Shown here: piece after piece, positions 16,855 to 25,318 of the stretch | Numbering within the stretch: position 1 is the first letter of the stretch | How the letters are laid out: each line of letters starts with the position of its first letter | Source: Treponema parvum | GTDB taxonomy: Bacteria; Spirochaetota; Spirochaetia; Treponematales; Treponemataceae | DNA: 64,000 bases | Assembly (NCBI RefSeq): GCF_017893965.1 | Contig: NZ_CP054142.1 | Location: forward strand, 1,054,001-1,118,000 | Direction of reading: 5' to 3' | Made by a program: the position numbers and the translations under genes | Notes under the pieces: model-generated | The model's input: the letters and a program-made list of their open reading frames with translations, nothing else | Database searches by the model: none | What the model was told of the DNA's origin: nothing

Positions 16855-16886
16855 GAGTATACTCAAAAGAAAAACTTTTGTATATT
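16855..16886. promoter_or_regulatory. Interlocked divergent promoters of two leaderless genes
   Basis: The palindrome GAGTATACTC (16855-16864) supplies the minus-strand -10 (TATACT) 6 nt before the ATP-binding gene. The plus-strand -10 TATATT (16881-16886) is 6 nt before GTG 16893. Each -10 lies in the -35 region of the other promoter (TATACA and TATACT, spacers of 17), so the two genes probably exclude each other's transcription. An internal repeat CAAAAG-AAAAA-CTTTTG lies between. Confidence 0.5.
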
Positions 16887-16892
16887 AACTGT

Positions 16893-17891
16893 GTGAAAAA
16901 CATTTCAAAAAGTTGCGGCGGGGAAAAAGCCTGTAGAAAAAAAACCGGTATCAAAAAAAAAGTTTTTAATATTCTTTTTCTCTTAATCGTAATGACCTCT
17001 TTTTTGCGGTGCTCGTCTGTGCCTTCGGACATTGACGCTGCCAAAGTAAATGAAAGCGGAATTTACGGCGGAGACGCAACCGATAAAAGCGTTTTTACAC
17101 AAATTGCGCCCGACTGCGTTTACCTTAGAAGTGAAGACTTCTACATACCGCTTATATATCATCTTTTAAAAATTGATTTGAACGGTTCGATTGCATTGAC
17201 GGCGTTCCCTCCTAAAATTTATGAAGGGCAAGGCGTAAAAGGAGAAAAAACTTCGGATTTTGCGTTTAGAACGGGCGCTTTTATAGCGCTGAACGCAACG
17301 CCTTTTGCGATTCCTTCTATAAAGGCTTTTTTTTCATATAAAGACATGCGAATCCCTAGGGGCGTCTATAGTGAAGGCGGCTCGGATTTTTTTCTTCCCG
17401 TCGCAAAATATTCGTCGATAAGTTTTTTTAGAAACAAGGCTGAAATTTCCGTTTCGCAAAAAGAAGCCGCGTCTTTTTCCGAATCGCCTGCTTTGACTTT
17501 GGGCGGCTTTTTTACTATCCTAAAAGACGGAAAAAAATACGGCAGCTATATAGACAAAAAAGATTCAAGAACCGCATTGGGCGTTTCACGCGACGGAAGC
17601 ACGCTGTATGTTCTTTGTGCGGAAGGTGAAAAGAAAAGCAAGAGCCGAGGCCTGAGCTATGATGAATGTGCCGACGTATTGCTGAAATACGGCGCATGGG
17701 AAGCCCTTGAAATGGACGGAGGAAGATCCGCCTCCTTGTATATAAACGGAAAGAATATGCTGTCATACAAGTCTTCAAGAAAGGTCGGCTTGAACCTTGG
17801 ATTCTTGCGTATGGCTAAAAGCGGATACGTTGCCGAGCGCGATATGCCGGACGGAACTTATGCCGTGCAAAAAGGCAATGCGTCTCAATGA
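16893..17891 (+). CDS. Phosphodiester glycosidase-like lipoprotein
   Basis: About 332 residues from GTG 16893; an in-frame codon at 16878 is also possible. A basic N-terminus and hydrophobic stretch end in a lipobox-like SFLRCSS, so it is probably a lipoprotein. The C-terminal half carries the NAGPA/phosphodiester glycosidase signature: FIALNATPF, RTALGVSRDGSTLYVL, and WEALEMDGGRSASLYINGK with the conserved Asp-Gly-Gly. The family removes sugars joined through phosphodiester bonds; the substrate here is unknown. TATATT sits exactly 6 nt before the GTG. Next downstream is ruvA. Confidence 0.72.
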   Translation: MKNISKSCGGEKACRKKTGIKKKVFNILFLLIVMTSFLRCSSVPSDIDAAKVNESGIYGGDATDKSVFTQIAPDCVYLRSEDFYIPLIYHLLKIDLNGSIALTAFPPKIYEGQGVKGEKTSDFAFRTGAFIALNATPFAIPSIKAFFSYKDMRIPRGVYSEGGSDFFLPVAKYSSISFFRNKAEISVSQKEAASFSESPALTLGGFFTILKDGKKYGSYIDKKDSRTALGVSRDGSTLYVLCAEGEKKSKSRGLSYDECADVLLKYGAWEALEMDGGRSASLYINGKNMLSYKSSRKVGLNLGFLRMAKSGYVAERDMPDGTYAVQKGNASQ

Positions 17892-17916
17892 CACGGACGT
17901 TTTTTTTTGTTATACT
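17888..17916 (+). promoter_or_regulatory. Promoter of ruvA, predicted leaderless
   Basis: ATGACA (17888-17893), a 17-bp spacer and TATACT (17911-17916). The ATG of ruvA begins 6 nt after the -10 box, so transcription should start at or next to the start codon. No ribosome binding site is present. Confidence 0.6.
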
Positions 17917-17922
17917 GTAAAT

Positions 17923-18537
17923 ATGTTCAACAGTCTTACTGGTACGGTGACGGCAAAATTTCCGGGCGCATTGTATATAGAAACTCACGGTATAGAATGG
18001 GATCTTCTTGTTCCAGACAGCACTCTTGACGCCGTTCCCCCAGTAGGACAGGTGGCAAAGGTCTATACATGGCTTTTGCACCGGGACGATACCATGAAGC
18101 TGTTCGGCTTCGCTTCCGTAAAAGAAAGAGCTTTGTTTTTGGATCTTCTCAAAGTTGACGGCGTTGGAGCAAAAGGAGCCGTAAAAATTCTTTCAAATAT
18201 TTCCGGTTCTCAGCTGGTTTCGGCGCTGGACGAGGGAAACGTCGCCGTCCTTGAAAAAATTCCGGGAGTGGGCAAAAAGACCGCTGCCAAAATGCTGCTT
18301 GCGCTAAAGGGAAAGCTGACCCTTGACGGCGAAGGCCTTGTGCGGCCGCAAAAAACGGATGCGTATTCCGATGTCGCCGATTCTCTTTCGAATATGGGCT
18401 ATGACAGGCGCGACTGTGCCGAGGTAATCGATCTGCTGCTTGTAAAACTTTCCGAAGACTCAAGTTTTAAAGCTGCTTCTCATGCCGAAAAGGAACAGAT
18501 ACTTTTCAGGCGCGCCCTTGTAGAACTTGTGCGGTAA
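17923..18537 (+). CDS. ruvA: Holliday junction DNA helicase subunit RuvA
   Basis: 204 residues, the usual RuvA length. An N-terminal OB fold (MFNSLTGTVTAKFPGALYIE) is followed by the two helix-hairpin-helix motifs, LLKVDGVGAKGAVKIL and LEKIPGVGKKTAAKMLLALK, and a C-terminal three-helix domain that contacts RuvB. RuvA binds four-way junctions and loads RuvB. Start 17923 gives the canonical N-terminus. ruvB follows after 21 bp, a common arrangement. Confidence 0.96.
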   Translation: MFNSLTGTVTAKFPGALYIETHGIEWDLLVPDSTLDAVPPVGQVAKVYTWLLHRDDTMKLFGFASVKERALFLDLLKVDGVGAKGAVKILSNISGSQLVSALDEGNVAVLEKIPGVGKKTAAKMLLALKGKLTLDGEGLVRPQKTDAYSDVADSLSNMGYDRRDCAEVIDLLLVKLSEDSSFKAASHAEKEQILFRRALVELVR

Positions 18538-18558
18538 GGCAATTTAAGGTAAAAGGTT

Positions 18559-19605
18559 ATGAATAATTTTTCCGATATAGTGCGCGCGGATATTCCGTCG
18601 CCGGACGATGTTCACGACGCCGGTTTACGTCCTCAGCTTTTGGATGAATTTTTAGGTCAAACCGCCGTCAAAGAAAATCTTTCCGTTTTTATCGAAGCGG
18701 CGCGTGACCGTAAGGAAAGCCTCGACCACTTGTTTTTGATCGGGCCGCCGGGACTCGGAAAGACCACGCTCGCTCAGATTACCGCTCATGAATTGGGAGC
18801 GGATTTTAAAGTTACGAGCGCGCCTGCGCTGGAAAAACCCAAAGATCTGGCCGGAATACTTTCCACCATTACGCCGCGCACGGTTTTTTTTATTGATGAA
18901 ATTCACAGACTTAAGCCTGCCATCGAAGAAATGCTGTATATCGCGATGGAAGACTTTGAACTTGACTGGATAATAGGTCAGGGAGCCGCAGCACGCACGG
19001 TGCGGATTCCAATTCCAGATTTTACCCTAGTAGGCGCAACCACAAAGGCCGGAATGGTTTCAAGTCCTCTCATAAGCCGCTTCGGGATAATACAGCGGTT
19101 CAGTTATTATCCTTGCGAAGAACTTGCGCTTATAATAAACCGCTCGTCAAAAATTCTTTCTGTAAAAGTTGACGATGACGCCGCCTCTCTCATGGCCGAA
19201 TGTTCCCGCGGAACGCCTCGTGTCGCAAACCGCATACTTCGCCGCATGCGTGACTTTGCGCAGGTCTTTAATTCCGGAAAAATTACAAAGCGCGTTGTTT
19301 CCGAAGGCCTTAAGCGGCTTGGAATAGATTCTTTGGGATTGGAAAACTATGACAGGGAAATTCTTCTTTCGATAATCAAAAATTACGGAGGAGGGCCTGT
19401 AGGCGCCGAAACCCTTGCGATTTCGATCGGCGAGTCAATAGATACCCTTGAGGACTATTATGAACCGTACTTGATACAGTGCGGTCTTTTACAGCGCACG
19501 CCCCGCGGGCGCGTAGTTACGGAAAAAGCTTTCAAACACTTGAATTTGCCGTTTAATCCTGCCGACTCATTGGCCGGCAACGCTCAAAACAGACTTCTTT
19601 TTTAA
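18559..19605 (+). CDS. ruvB: Holliday junction branch-migration ATPase RuvB
   Basis: 348 residues. N-terminal [12 protein letters not shown], Walker [14 protein letters not shown] (~61-73), Walker B FIDEIHRL, sensor region [20 protein letters not shown] and a winged-helix C-terminus ([18 protein letters not shown]) are all intact. It forms hexameric rings that drive branch migration with RuvA. AAGG precedes the ATG. It ends 1 bp before queA. Confidence 0.97.
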   Translation: MNNFSDIVRADIPSPDDVHDAGLRPQLLDEFLGQTAVKENLSVFIEAARDRKESLDHLFLIGPPGLGKTTLAQITAHELGADFKVTSAPALEKPKDLAGILSTITPRTVFFIDEIHRLKPAIEEMLYIAMEDFELDWIIGQGAAARTVRIPIPDFTLVGATTKAGMVSSPLISRFGIIQRFSYYPCEELALIINRSSKILSVKVDDDAASLMAECSRGTPRVANRILRRMRDFAQVFNSGKITKRVVSEGLKRLGIDSLGLENYDREILLSIIKNYGGGPVGAETLAISIGESIDTLEDYYEPYLIQCGLLQRTPRGRVVTEKAFKHLNLPFNPADSLAGNAQNRLLF

Positions 19606-19606
19606 A

Positions 19607-20647
19607 ATGATATTATCGGATTTTAATTTTGAACTGCCGCAAGAACTTGTCGCTCAATATCCGTCGAAGATCCGCGGGCAGGATAAGCTTATGGAATTGG
19701 AACGCAAAACGGGGAGAGTTTTTCATCATAGTATGGAAGACCTTTGCGACTTGATTCCTCGCGACGCCCTCATGATCTTTAACGATTCTCGTGTGAGAAG
19801 GGCGCGCCTTTACGCCGTAAAGCAGTCTACCGGCCGCCGGCAGGAATTTATGTTTTTAAATCAATCGGACAGCGAAGGACTGATCTGGAAGGTAATGGTT
19901 CGGAACGCTAAAAAGCAAAGGCCGGGAATGACCTATGTTTTTCCGGACGGGCTTTGCGGAACGATAATTGAAAACGAAAAATTTTCCGGAAGCGAATTTC
20001 GTTCCATAAAACTTGATTCCGCGATCGATGAAGCTTGGTTTGAAAAAAACGGACATATCCCCTTGCCGCCTTATATTCGCCGAAGCGACGACGAGAGTGA
20101 CGGCGAGCGCTATCAAAATGTTTATGCCAAAACGGTGGGCAGCGCCGCCTGTCCGACGGCAGGCTTGCACTTTACTCAAGCCACGCTTAAAAAACTTTAC
20201 GATAAGGGAATAGAGCGGGAATTTATTACGTTGCACGTGGGGCTCGGAACGTTTCTTCCCGTGCGCGAGCATAATATCGAAGACCACAAGATGCATGAGG
20301 AAGTATTTTCCATCTCGGAAGACGTTGCCGAAAAAATCAATAAGGCAAAAAAAGATTTACGCCCTATCGTTGCGGTAGGAACGACGTCCGTGCGTACTCT
20401 TGAGTCGGCCTGCGACGAAAACGGTCTTGTGCTTTCAGGAACCCGAAAAACCGATATATTTATTTATCCGGGATTTAAATTTAAAGTAACGGATATTCTT
20501 TTTACTAATTTTCATACTCCCGAATCTACACTTTTAATGCTGGTTTGCGCTTTTGCCGATACAAAAAATGTTTTGTCCGCTTATCGAACTGCGGTAGAAA
20601 ACAAATACCGATTTTTTTCTTACGGAGACGCTATGCTTATCCGCTAA
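19607..20647 (+). CDS. queA: S-adenosylmethionine:tRNA ribosyltransferase-isomerase QueA
   Basis: 346 residues. It transfers the ribosyl group of SAM to 7-aminomethyl-deazaguanine in tRNA during queuosine synthesis. Signature stretches are FELPQELVAQYPSK, the motif NDSRVRRARL, SAACPTAGLHFTQATLKKL, TLHVGLGTFLPVRE, TTSVRTLES and TNFHTPESTLLMLVCAFA. No ribosome site is visible and the ATG follows the ruvB stop by one base, so translation is probably coupled. It converges with the operon ending at 20689. Confidence 0.97.
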   Translation: MILSDFNFELPQELVAQYPSKIRGQDKLMELERKTGRVFHHSMEDLCDLIPRDALMIFNDSRVRRARLYAVKQSTGRRQEFMFLNQSDSEGLIWKVMVRNAKKQRPGMTYVFPDGLCGTIIENEKFSGSEFRSIKLDSAIDEAWFEKNGHIPLPPYIRRSDDESDGERYQNVYAKTVGSAACPTAGLHFTQATLKKLYDKGIEREFITLHVGLGTFLPVREHNIEDHKMHEEVFSISEDVAEKINKAKKDLRPIVAVGTTSVRTLESACDENGLVLSGTRKTDIFIYPGFKFKVTDILFTNFHTPESTLLMLVCAFADTKNVLSAYRTAVENKYRFFSYGDAMLIR

Positions 20648-20688
20648 GTTTAAGGACTTAAGCTGTAACTTTGGTCATCGTCTTTACG

Positions 20689-21495
20689 CTAACTTAATTT
20701 TTTTAAAGAATAAGCGACGAACCTTAAAAATTCTTTTTTTACAGGGGAAGGATCTCTGCCTTCTTCAAAGATTTTATCGAATTCATCGCCTGCATCTTTT
20801 ATAAAATCCGAGACGGATTTTTCTTCAAGCGGAAGACGCGAACCTTCGATCTTGTTTTCAAGGCTTATGCTTCTAAAAGTGTGAAGACCTGAAAAGGCGA
20901 ATCTTATTTTTGTTAAAATGTCGTTTTCCGCGTTTGCCAAAAATGCGTAAGAGCTCGATGTCTCCAAAAGGTGGTGAGAAGCTCCCGCTCTGTGGAATTC
21001 GGAAATATCCCAGTCTTCGGTAGGTATCCTTATTTTTGTGAGCACGTGTGAATTCGGAACGGATAAAAATTTAACTGCGGGAACGGTTAGAGTTTCTTCT
21101 TCGTTCTGTAAAACAAACCCTGCGTCCAACGCAAGAAGCGGCGCGAATAATGTTCCACGCACAGGAAAAAGGCACACATTCCCGCCGATCGTAGCGATGT
21201 TTCTTATGTGCGGAGTTGCAATGCTTGTGATCGCTTCATACAAAACCTTAGGCAGTTTTGAATTTCCTAATGCCGTCAATTTTCCTAATGTAACTGCTGC
21301 CCCTGTTTCAATGTAGTTTTCTTTTCTTGTTATTTCCGTCAATTCTTTAATCGAGCACGTTGAAAGCAGCTTTTCAGGCAGAGGCGAGGTTTTTGTGCAG
21401 CTTCCCGTTATTTTAAGCCCGGCCACGGTTTTTATGTGATAAAATACGTCATTTAAAGTTTCCGCTGAAAAAACCTGAATTTTATCTTCGTCCAT
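20689..21495 (-). CDS. FAD-binding-subunit-like protein of a molybdenum hydroxylase complex (CoxM/XdhB type)
   Basis: 268 residues, close to the usual length of the medium subunit. The second flavin motif is preserved: IATPHIRNIATIGGNVCLFP corresponds to the family's IRN-x-TIGGN. The first motif, normally an AGGTD-type loop, reads GSCTKTS, and the residues after TIGGN that usually include an Ala-Asp are VRGTLFAP. The C-terminal domain is recognisable. It overlaps the iron-sulfur subunit by 14 bp. FAD binding is uncertain given the altered first loop. I recall a related gene set in Treponema pallidum next to CapD/DegT genes; this should be checked. Confidence 0.7.
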   Translation of the reverse strand: MDEDKIQVFSAETLNDVFYHIKTVAGLKITGSCTKTSPLPEKLLSTCSIKELTEITRKENYIETGAAVTLGKLTALGNSKLPKVLYEAITSIATPHIRNIATIGGNVCLFPVRGTLFAPLLALDAGFVLQNEEETLTVPAVKFLSVPNSHVLTKIRIPTEDWDISEFHRAGASHHLLETSSSYAFLANAENDILTKIRFAFSGLHTFRSISLENKIEGSRLPLEEKSVSDFIKDAGDEFDKIFEEGRDPSPVKKEFLRFVAYSLKKLS

Positions 21496-21973
21496 TTCTC
21501 ATATTTCCTATTCGCTTTGTTCTCAGCGATATTGATCGCCTTATGCCTGTTATGTATGCTTTTTTGTTTGTGCAGCAAAAACTCATTCCCGATACGGCAG
21601 CTTCAATTTCTTCGGCGGTAGGCCTTTTGTAAGTTTGAATTATGTCCCACGCCGTAAAAATTTTTCCCGCGTTGCAATAACCGCACAAGTTTATTCCTTC
21701 TTGCTCAAAACCTTCTTTTATGTCCTTGTAATCTTCCGTCTGCATAAAATGCTCAAGCGTAACTATATTTGCGTTTTTCAGTACGGCTATGGGTATTATG
21801 TCGCCGGGAACGGGCTTGCCGTTTAAAAGTATCGTGCAGGAACTTCCGCTTCCGTTTTGTCCCGATTTTTTTATTGAAAATAAGTGAAGACTTCTTAAAA
21901 CTTCCGCAAGCGACGCATCTGGAGAAGCGTCAAGCGCTTGGTTTTGTCCGTTTAATTTTATCTGTAATTTCAT
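21482..21973 (-). CDS. Iron-sulfur-subunit-like protein of a molybdenum hydroxylase complex, N-terminal cluster ligands lost
   Basis: 163 residues with the order of a two-cluster small subunit. In the N-terminal plant-type ferredoxin domain the usual C-x4-C-G-x-C pattern reads SGQNGSGSSC (37-46): only Cys46 remains, and the fourth ligand after PV is Asp58. In the C-terminal helical domain LCGYC (96-100) keeps two Cys, but the CRC motif is FCC (132-134). Overall layout (LNGKPV, EEIEAAVSGM, ITGIRR) still fits the family. The protein can hardly bind the first [2Fe-2S] cluster. It overlaps its neighbours by 4 and 14 bp. Confidence 0.72.
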   Translation of the reverse strand: MKLQIKLNGQNQALDASPDASLAEVLRSLHLFSIKKSGQNGSGSSCTILLNGKPVPGDIIPIAVLKNANIVTLEHFMQTEDYKDIKEGFEQEGINLCGYCNAGKIFTAWDIIQTYKRPTAEEIEAAVSGMSFCCTNKKAYITGIRRSISLRTKRIGNMRNGRR

Positions 21974-24111
21974 TGTTTCCCTTCCGCTGTTTCAGGAATT
22001 TTTTGTTCCGTTTTATTATTTTTATGGGCGTTTTCGTCTTTTTCAAAATTTTCCCGTATTTTAAAATTTTCTTTTAAAGACAAATAATTTGTCGCTATCG
22101 GCAAAACGTTTATCTGCTGAGCCATCGCCTGCGAAAGCGCCGACATAAATGCCGCCGGCAGCGTATTTAGAACCAAGCCTTGCACTTGCTTGGGATCGTC
22201 CTGAGAATCGATAAAATTTACCGATATTTTAGGGCAGTCGAGTTTTTCGTTTTCAAAAAGCATACAAAGAACGCGGTCTATTTCAAGATACACGTTATTT
22301 TGCGCCGCTTCCGTAACCAATATTTCTCCTGCGTCTATCGTTATCCATATTCCTTTAAGCTTACATTGGAAAGTACACGGGTCCAATTCAAGTTCCACCG
22401 CCGTCGAAGCGAATGCGCTGCCGGTGAACGGCTGTCCGGTAAGGGTTTCAGGATACCATTGTTTTTTTTGCGAGGAAGAAGCGGATCTTGAAACCGATAT
22501 GGGTAAAGGATTCCTGAACCGTTTGCTTTGTATGGCTGTGCAACATTTTTTTAAGAGCTGAGTAATTTCGCTTAAGTTGCTGTAAACATTTTCAGGTAAC
22601 GAAGGTTCCCGATCGTTTTCAAATATGCTGTCTATGCGGATATTTGAAACGTCCAGTCCGAGAATTTCAGCCGCAGTTTTTTTCCATATTTCCGTTACGG
22701 TCTGAGAGGGAGGAAGCGCGTGTATCGTTAGGGTGCTGTCGCTCTCCAACGTTACGTCTATCTTGTAGTCGTTTGAAAAACCTCCAATTGCGAAAGATCC
22801 CGATCCGTTGAAAGCGGAGGCAAGTCCTATCCCGCGCAGGGCGAATCTTTGAAATTCCGGAGATTTTATTCTTTCTTCGCAGTCGATACGGTAAGTGACG
22901 AATTTTCTTTTAAAATCGGAAACGTTTATAACGGATTCGAGAATTTTTTCAGTCTCCGGCAGCGCGAGTTTGAACGGCATAAAGCTTTTTTTGCCGACCG
23001 GACACATGTTTTTTGTGCGAAGCTCGTGCGGCTGAATATCCATCACGGCCGCTATATTGTTCATTTGATTTTCCAGCGCAAAAAAAGCCTGTGCCGCCGT
23101 ATCGTTTATATTTTGAGGCGAAGGCGGTAACTTTGAATCGTAGACTTTTGCCTTTATGCGTAAATTCTTTATGTTGTAAACACCGCACGAAGCGATCATA
23201 AGCATATCGATCATTTCATCGATAAAAATGCATTGCGCGCTTGCGTTTATTTTTATCGCAATGTCCATCGCGCTTATTCTGCCTTCCTTGTCTATAGCCG
23301 TTTTATATGATATTTCGATCGGTAAGCCCTGATCTATGAATTTTCTCTGCTCTTCTTCGGAAAAACACAATTTTATAGGCTTGCCGGTCTTAAAGGCCGC
23401 CAAAGCCGCCTGCGCTGAAATAATTGCATTTTTCCAGCTGCCGTTTTTTGTGTATTGCTGAGTTACGGTTTTTGTGATTGAAATTTTTTCAGAGCTGAAA
23501 TTCAGTACCGATGCAAGGGTGTTTCTCAGGTTTTTTATCCACTTCGTGGGGGTGCATACGCTTAGGATACCGTTATTTATATGGCAAAAAACACCTTCCG
23601 GTTCGGAATACGAAGGCATTTGAAGAGAGGAATTCCAACTGCCGCTCACGCTCTTATCCGCTCTGCTAAAGAGTTCGTCAAAGGCTTTAAGATTTTTTAA
23701 TGCGATTCCCGTTTTTATCTCTTTTTCTTTTAAAAGTTTTGCTTCAACCTTTCCCTCGTCCGCATCGTGAATGATCACATGCACTTGTTTTTTGAGTTTC
23801 GACAGAATTCTTTCGTCCGGCCCTGTTATTATGCCCACAGGTTCTCCGAAATATTGGATTCTAGCGTCAGAAAAGACGGGTATTTGTGTATTCATGATTT
23901 TAACTTTTTTTTCACCCGGTATGTCTTCTGCAGTAAATATGCCGTATCCTTCCGGCAGCACAGGTGTTTCAAGCCCTGCGAAGAGCCCCGAATCGCTCGG
24001 GCTTCGGATGACGGCCGCATAAAGCGTGCCGGGCAGGTCAATGTCGCTGTAAAATTCATCCGAAATAGACGTATGAGGCGCCTTTGTTTTATCCGTCTTT
24101 TTTTTAAGCAT
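21970..24111 (-). CDS. Molybdopterin-subunit-like protein (XdhA/CoxL type) lacking cofactor motifs
   Basis: 713 residues. N-terminal LPGTLYAAVIRSPSD, FGEPVGIITG, ALAAFKTGKPIKLCFSEEE and ENQMNNIAAVMDIQPHELR follow the molybdenum hydroxylase large subunit in order. Key motifs are replaced: the GGGFGGK loop is near TQQYTKN (217-223), the R-G-F/A-G-x-PQ loop is NINDTAAQ (334-341), and the terminal GxGE with the catalytic Glu reads VQGLVLN (about 643-649). Molybdopterin binding and hydroxylation therefore look lost. No frameshift or stop interrupts the gene, so it is probably a maintained non-catalytic or repurposed protein. It overlaps the DegT gene by 8 bp. Confidence 0.72.
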   Translation of the reverse strand: MLKKKTDKTKAPHTSISDEFYSDIDLPGTLYAAVIRSPSDSGLFAGLETPVLPEGYGIFTAEDIPGEKKVKIMNTQIPVFSDARIQYFGEPVGIITGPDERILSKLKKQVHVIIHDADEGKVEAKLLKEKEIKTGIALKNLKAFDELFSRADKSVSGSWNSSLQMPSYSEPEGVFCHINNGILSVCTPTKWIKNLRNTLASVLNFSSEKISITKTVTQQYTKNGSWKNAIISAQAALAAFKTGKPIKLCFSEEEQRKFIDQGLPIEISYKTAIDKEGRISAMDIAIKINASAQCIFIDEMIDMLMIASCGVYNIKNLRIKAKVYDSKLPPSPQNINDTAAQAFFALENQMNNIAAVMDIQPHELRTKNMCPVGKKSFMPFKLALPETEKILESVINVSDFKRKFVTYRIDCEERIKSPEFQRFALRGIGLASAFNGSGSFAIGGFSNDYKIDVTLESDSTLTIHALPPSQTVTEIWKKTAAEILGLDVSNIRIDSIFENDREPSLPENVYSNLSEITQLLKKCCTAIQSKRFRNPLPISVSRSASSSQKKQWYPETLTGQPFTGSAFASTAVELELDPCTFQCKLKGIWITIDAGEILVTEAAQNNVYLEIDRVLCMLFENEKLDCPKISVNFIDSQDDPKQVQGLVLNTLPAAFMSALSQAMAQQINVLPIATNYLSLKENFKIRENFEKDENAHKNNKTEQKIPETAEGKQ

Positions 24112-25318
24112 GTGAGTTTTCTCCGATTGATTTTACGGCATTTATAACTTTTTGCACGTCGCTTCCGCTCATTTTCGGCCACAACGGAATGGATATCGTC
24201 TGTGAATACTGTTTTTCCGCATTCGGAAAATTATCCGCCGTAAAATCGGCGTAAAGGTTTTTCCAGTATGTAAAATGAAACAGGGGAATAAAATGCACTG
24301 AGATTCCGATTCCCCTGTTCTGCAATTCTTTGGCGAATGCGTTCCGTCCGATTTTAAGATTTTGATCCGAGATCCTTAAAAGATACAAATGCCATGCGTT
24401 GCCTTCTCCTGTCGGAGGGAGCTTTATAAAGTCAAGGTTTGAAAAAGCTTCATTGTAAAATTCCGCGATCTCTTTTCGTTTTTCATAAAATTTTTGAGCT
24501 TTTTTAAGCTGTTCTATGCCGATCGCGGCAAGAATGTCCGGAAGATTGAATTTATATCCTTGGGCTACTATGTCGTATTCCCAAGACGCCTTAGGCGACG
24601 TATAGCGGTCCCATGCGCTCCTGTCCATTCCGTGCATCCTCATGACGGTCATTCGCTTTGCAAGTTCGGCATCGCGCGTTGTTACCATGCCGCCTTCGGC
24701 GGTGGTCATGGTCTTTGTCACGTAAAAAGAAAACACTCCTATGTCGCCTATGGTTCCGGCATATCCTTCTTTTGTACATGACGGAAAAGCATGCGCCGCA
24801 TCTTCTATGACTTTTACGTTGTGTTTTTTTGCAAGATGTATGATCTTTTTCATGTTGCAGACATTGCCGGCTATGTGCACCGGAACGATTGCGCGGATAC
24901 GACGTTCTTTGTCTTTTAAAAGAATTTCTTCGACTTTTTCAGGATCTATGCTGTAAGAATCTTTTTCAATGTCTGCAAAATATACGTCCGCGCCCAAATG
25001 CCTGGCGCACATTGCCGTGGACACGAAGGTGTAAGGCGTGGTTATTATCGCCGTTCCCTGTCCGACTCCGCATGCTTCCATCGCTAGGATCATTCCGCTT
25101 GTATTGCTGTTTACCGCAAGAGAAATAATACTGTCCTTGCCTTTATCGTTTTTTTTGTCGTTTTGCATTAAAAATGATGAAAAGTCGTTTTCAAATTGAA
25201 GCGCGTATTTTCCCGTAGTGAGCCATCCCGATCTCATAACGCTCAGAACCGCGTTTTCTTCTTCTTTGCCCAGCGAGGGGCGCGAAAATGCCACTTGATT
25301 GTTTTGATCGGCCATCAT
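24104..25318 (-). CDS. DegT/DnrJ/EryC1-family PLP-dependent sugar aminotransferase
   Basis: 404 residues. The enzyme moves an amino group onto a nucleotide-linked keto-sugar. Motifs: FSRPSLGKEEENAV and SGWLTTGKY at the N-terminus, VNSNTSGMILAMEA, TTPYTFVSTAMCA, EDAAHAFPS and the PLP-lysine region SFYVTKTMTTAEGG. Start ATG 25318 follows AAAGGAAAAC and overlaps the capD-like stop (ATGA). An in-frame extension to 25414 lies inside the neighbour. Together with the dehydratase upstream it should make a UDP-4-amino-4,6-dideoxy sugar for a surface glycan or protein glycan. Confidence 0.9.
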   Translation of the reverse strand: MMADQNNQVAFSRPSLGKEEENAVLSVMRSGWLTTGKYALQFENDFSSFLMQNDKKNDKGKDSIISLAVNSNTSGMILAMEACGVGQGTAIITTPYTFVSTAMCARHLGADVYFADIEKDSYSIDPEKVEEILLKDKERRIRAIVPVHIAGNVCNMKKIIHLAKKHNVKVIEDAAHAFPSCTKEGYAGTIGDIGVFSFYVTKTMTTAEGGMVTTRDAELAKRMTVMRMHGMDRSAWDRYTSPKASWEYDIVAQGYKFNLPDILAAIGIEQLKKAQKFYEKRKEIAEFYNEAFSNLDFIKLPPTGEGNAWHLYLLRISDQNLKIGRNAFAKELQNRGIGISVHFIPLFHFTYWKNLYADFTADNFPNAEKQYSQTISIPLWPKMSGSDVQKVINAVKSIGENSHA

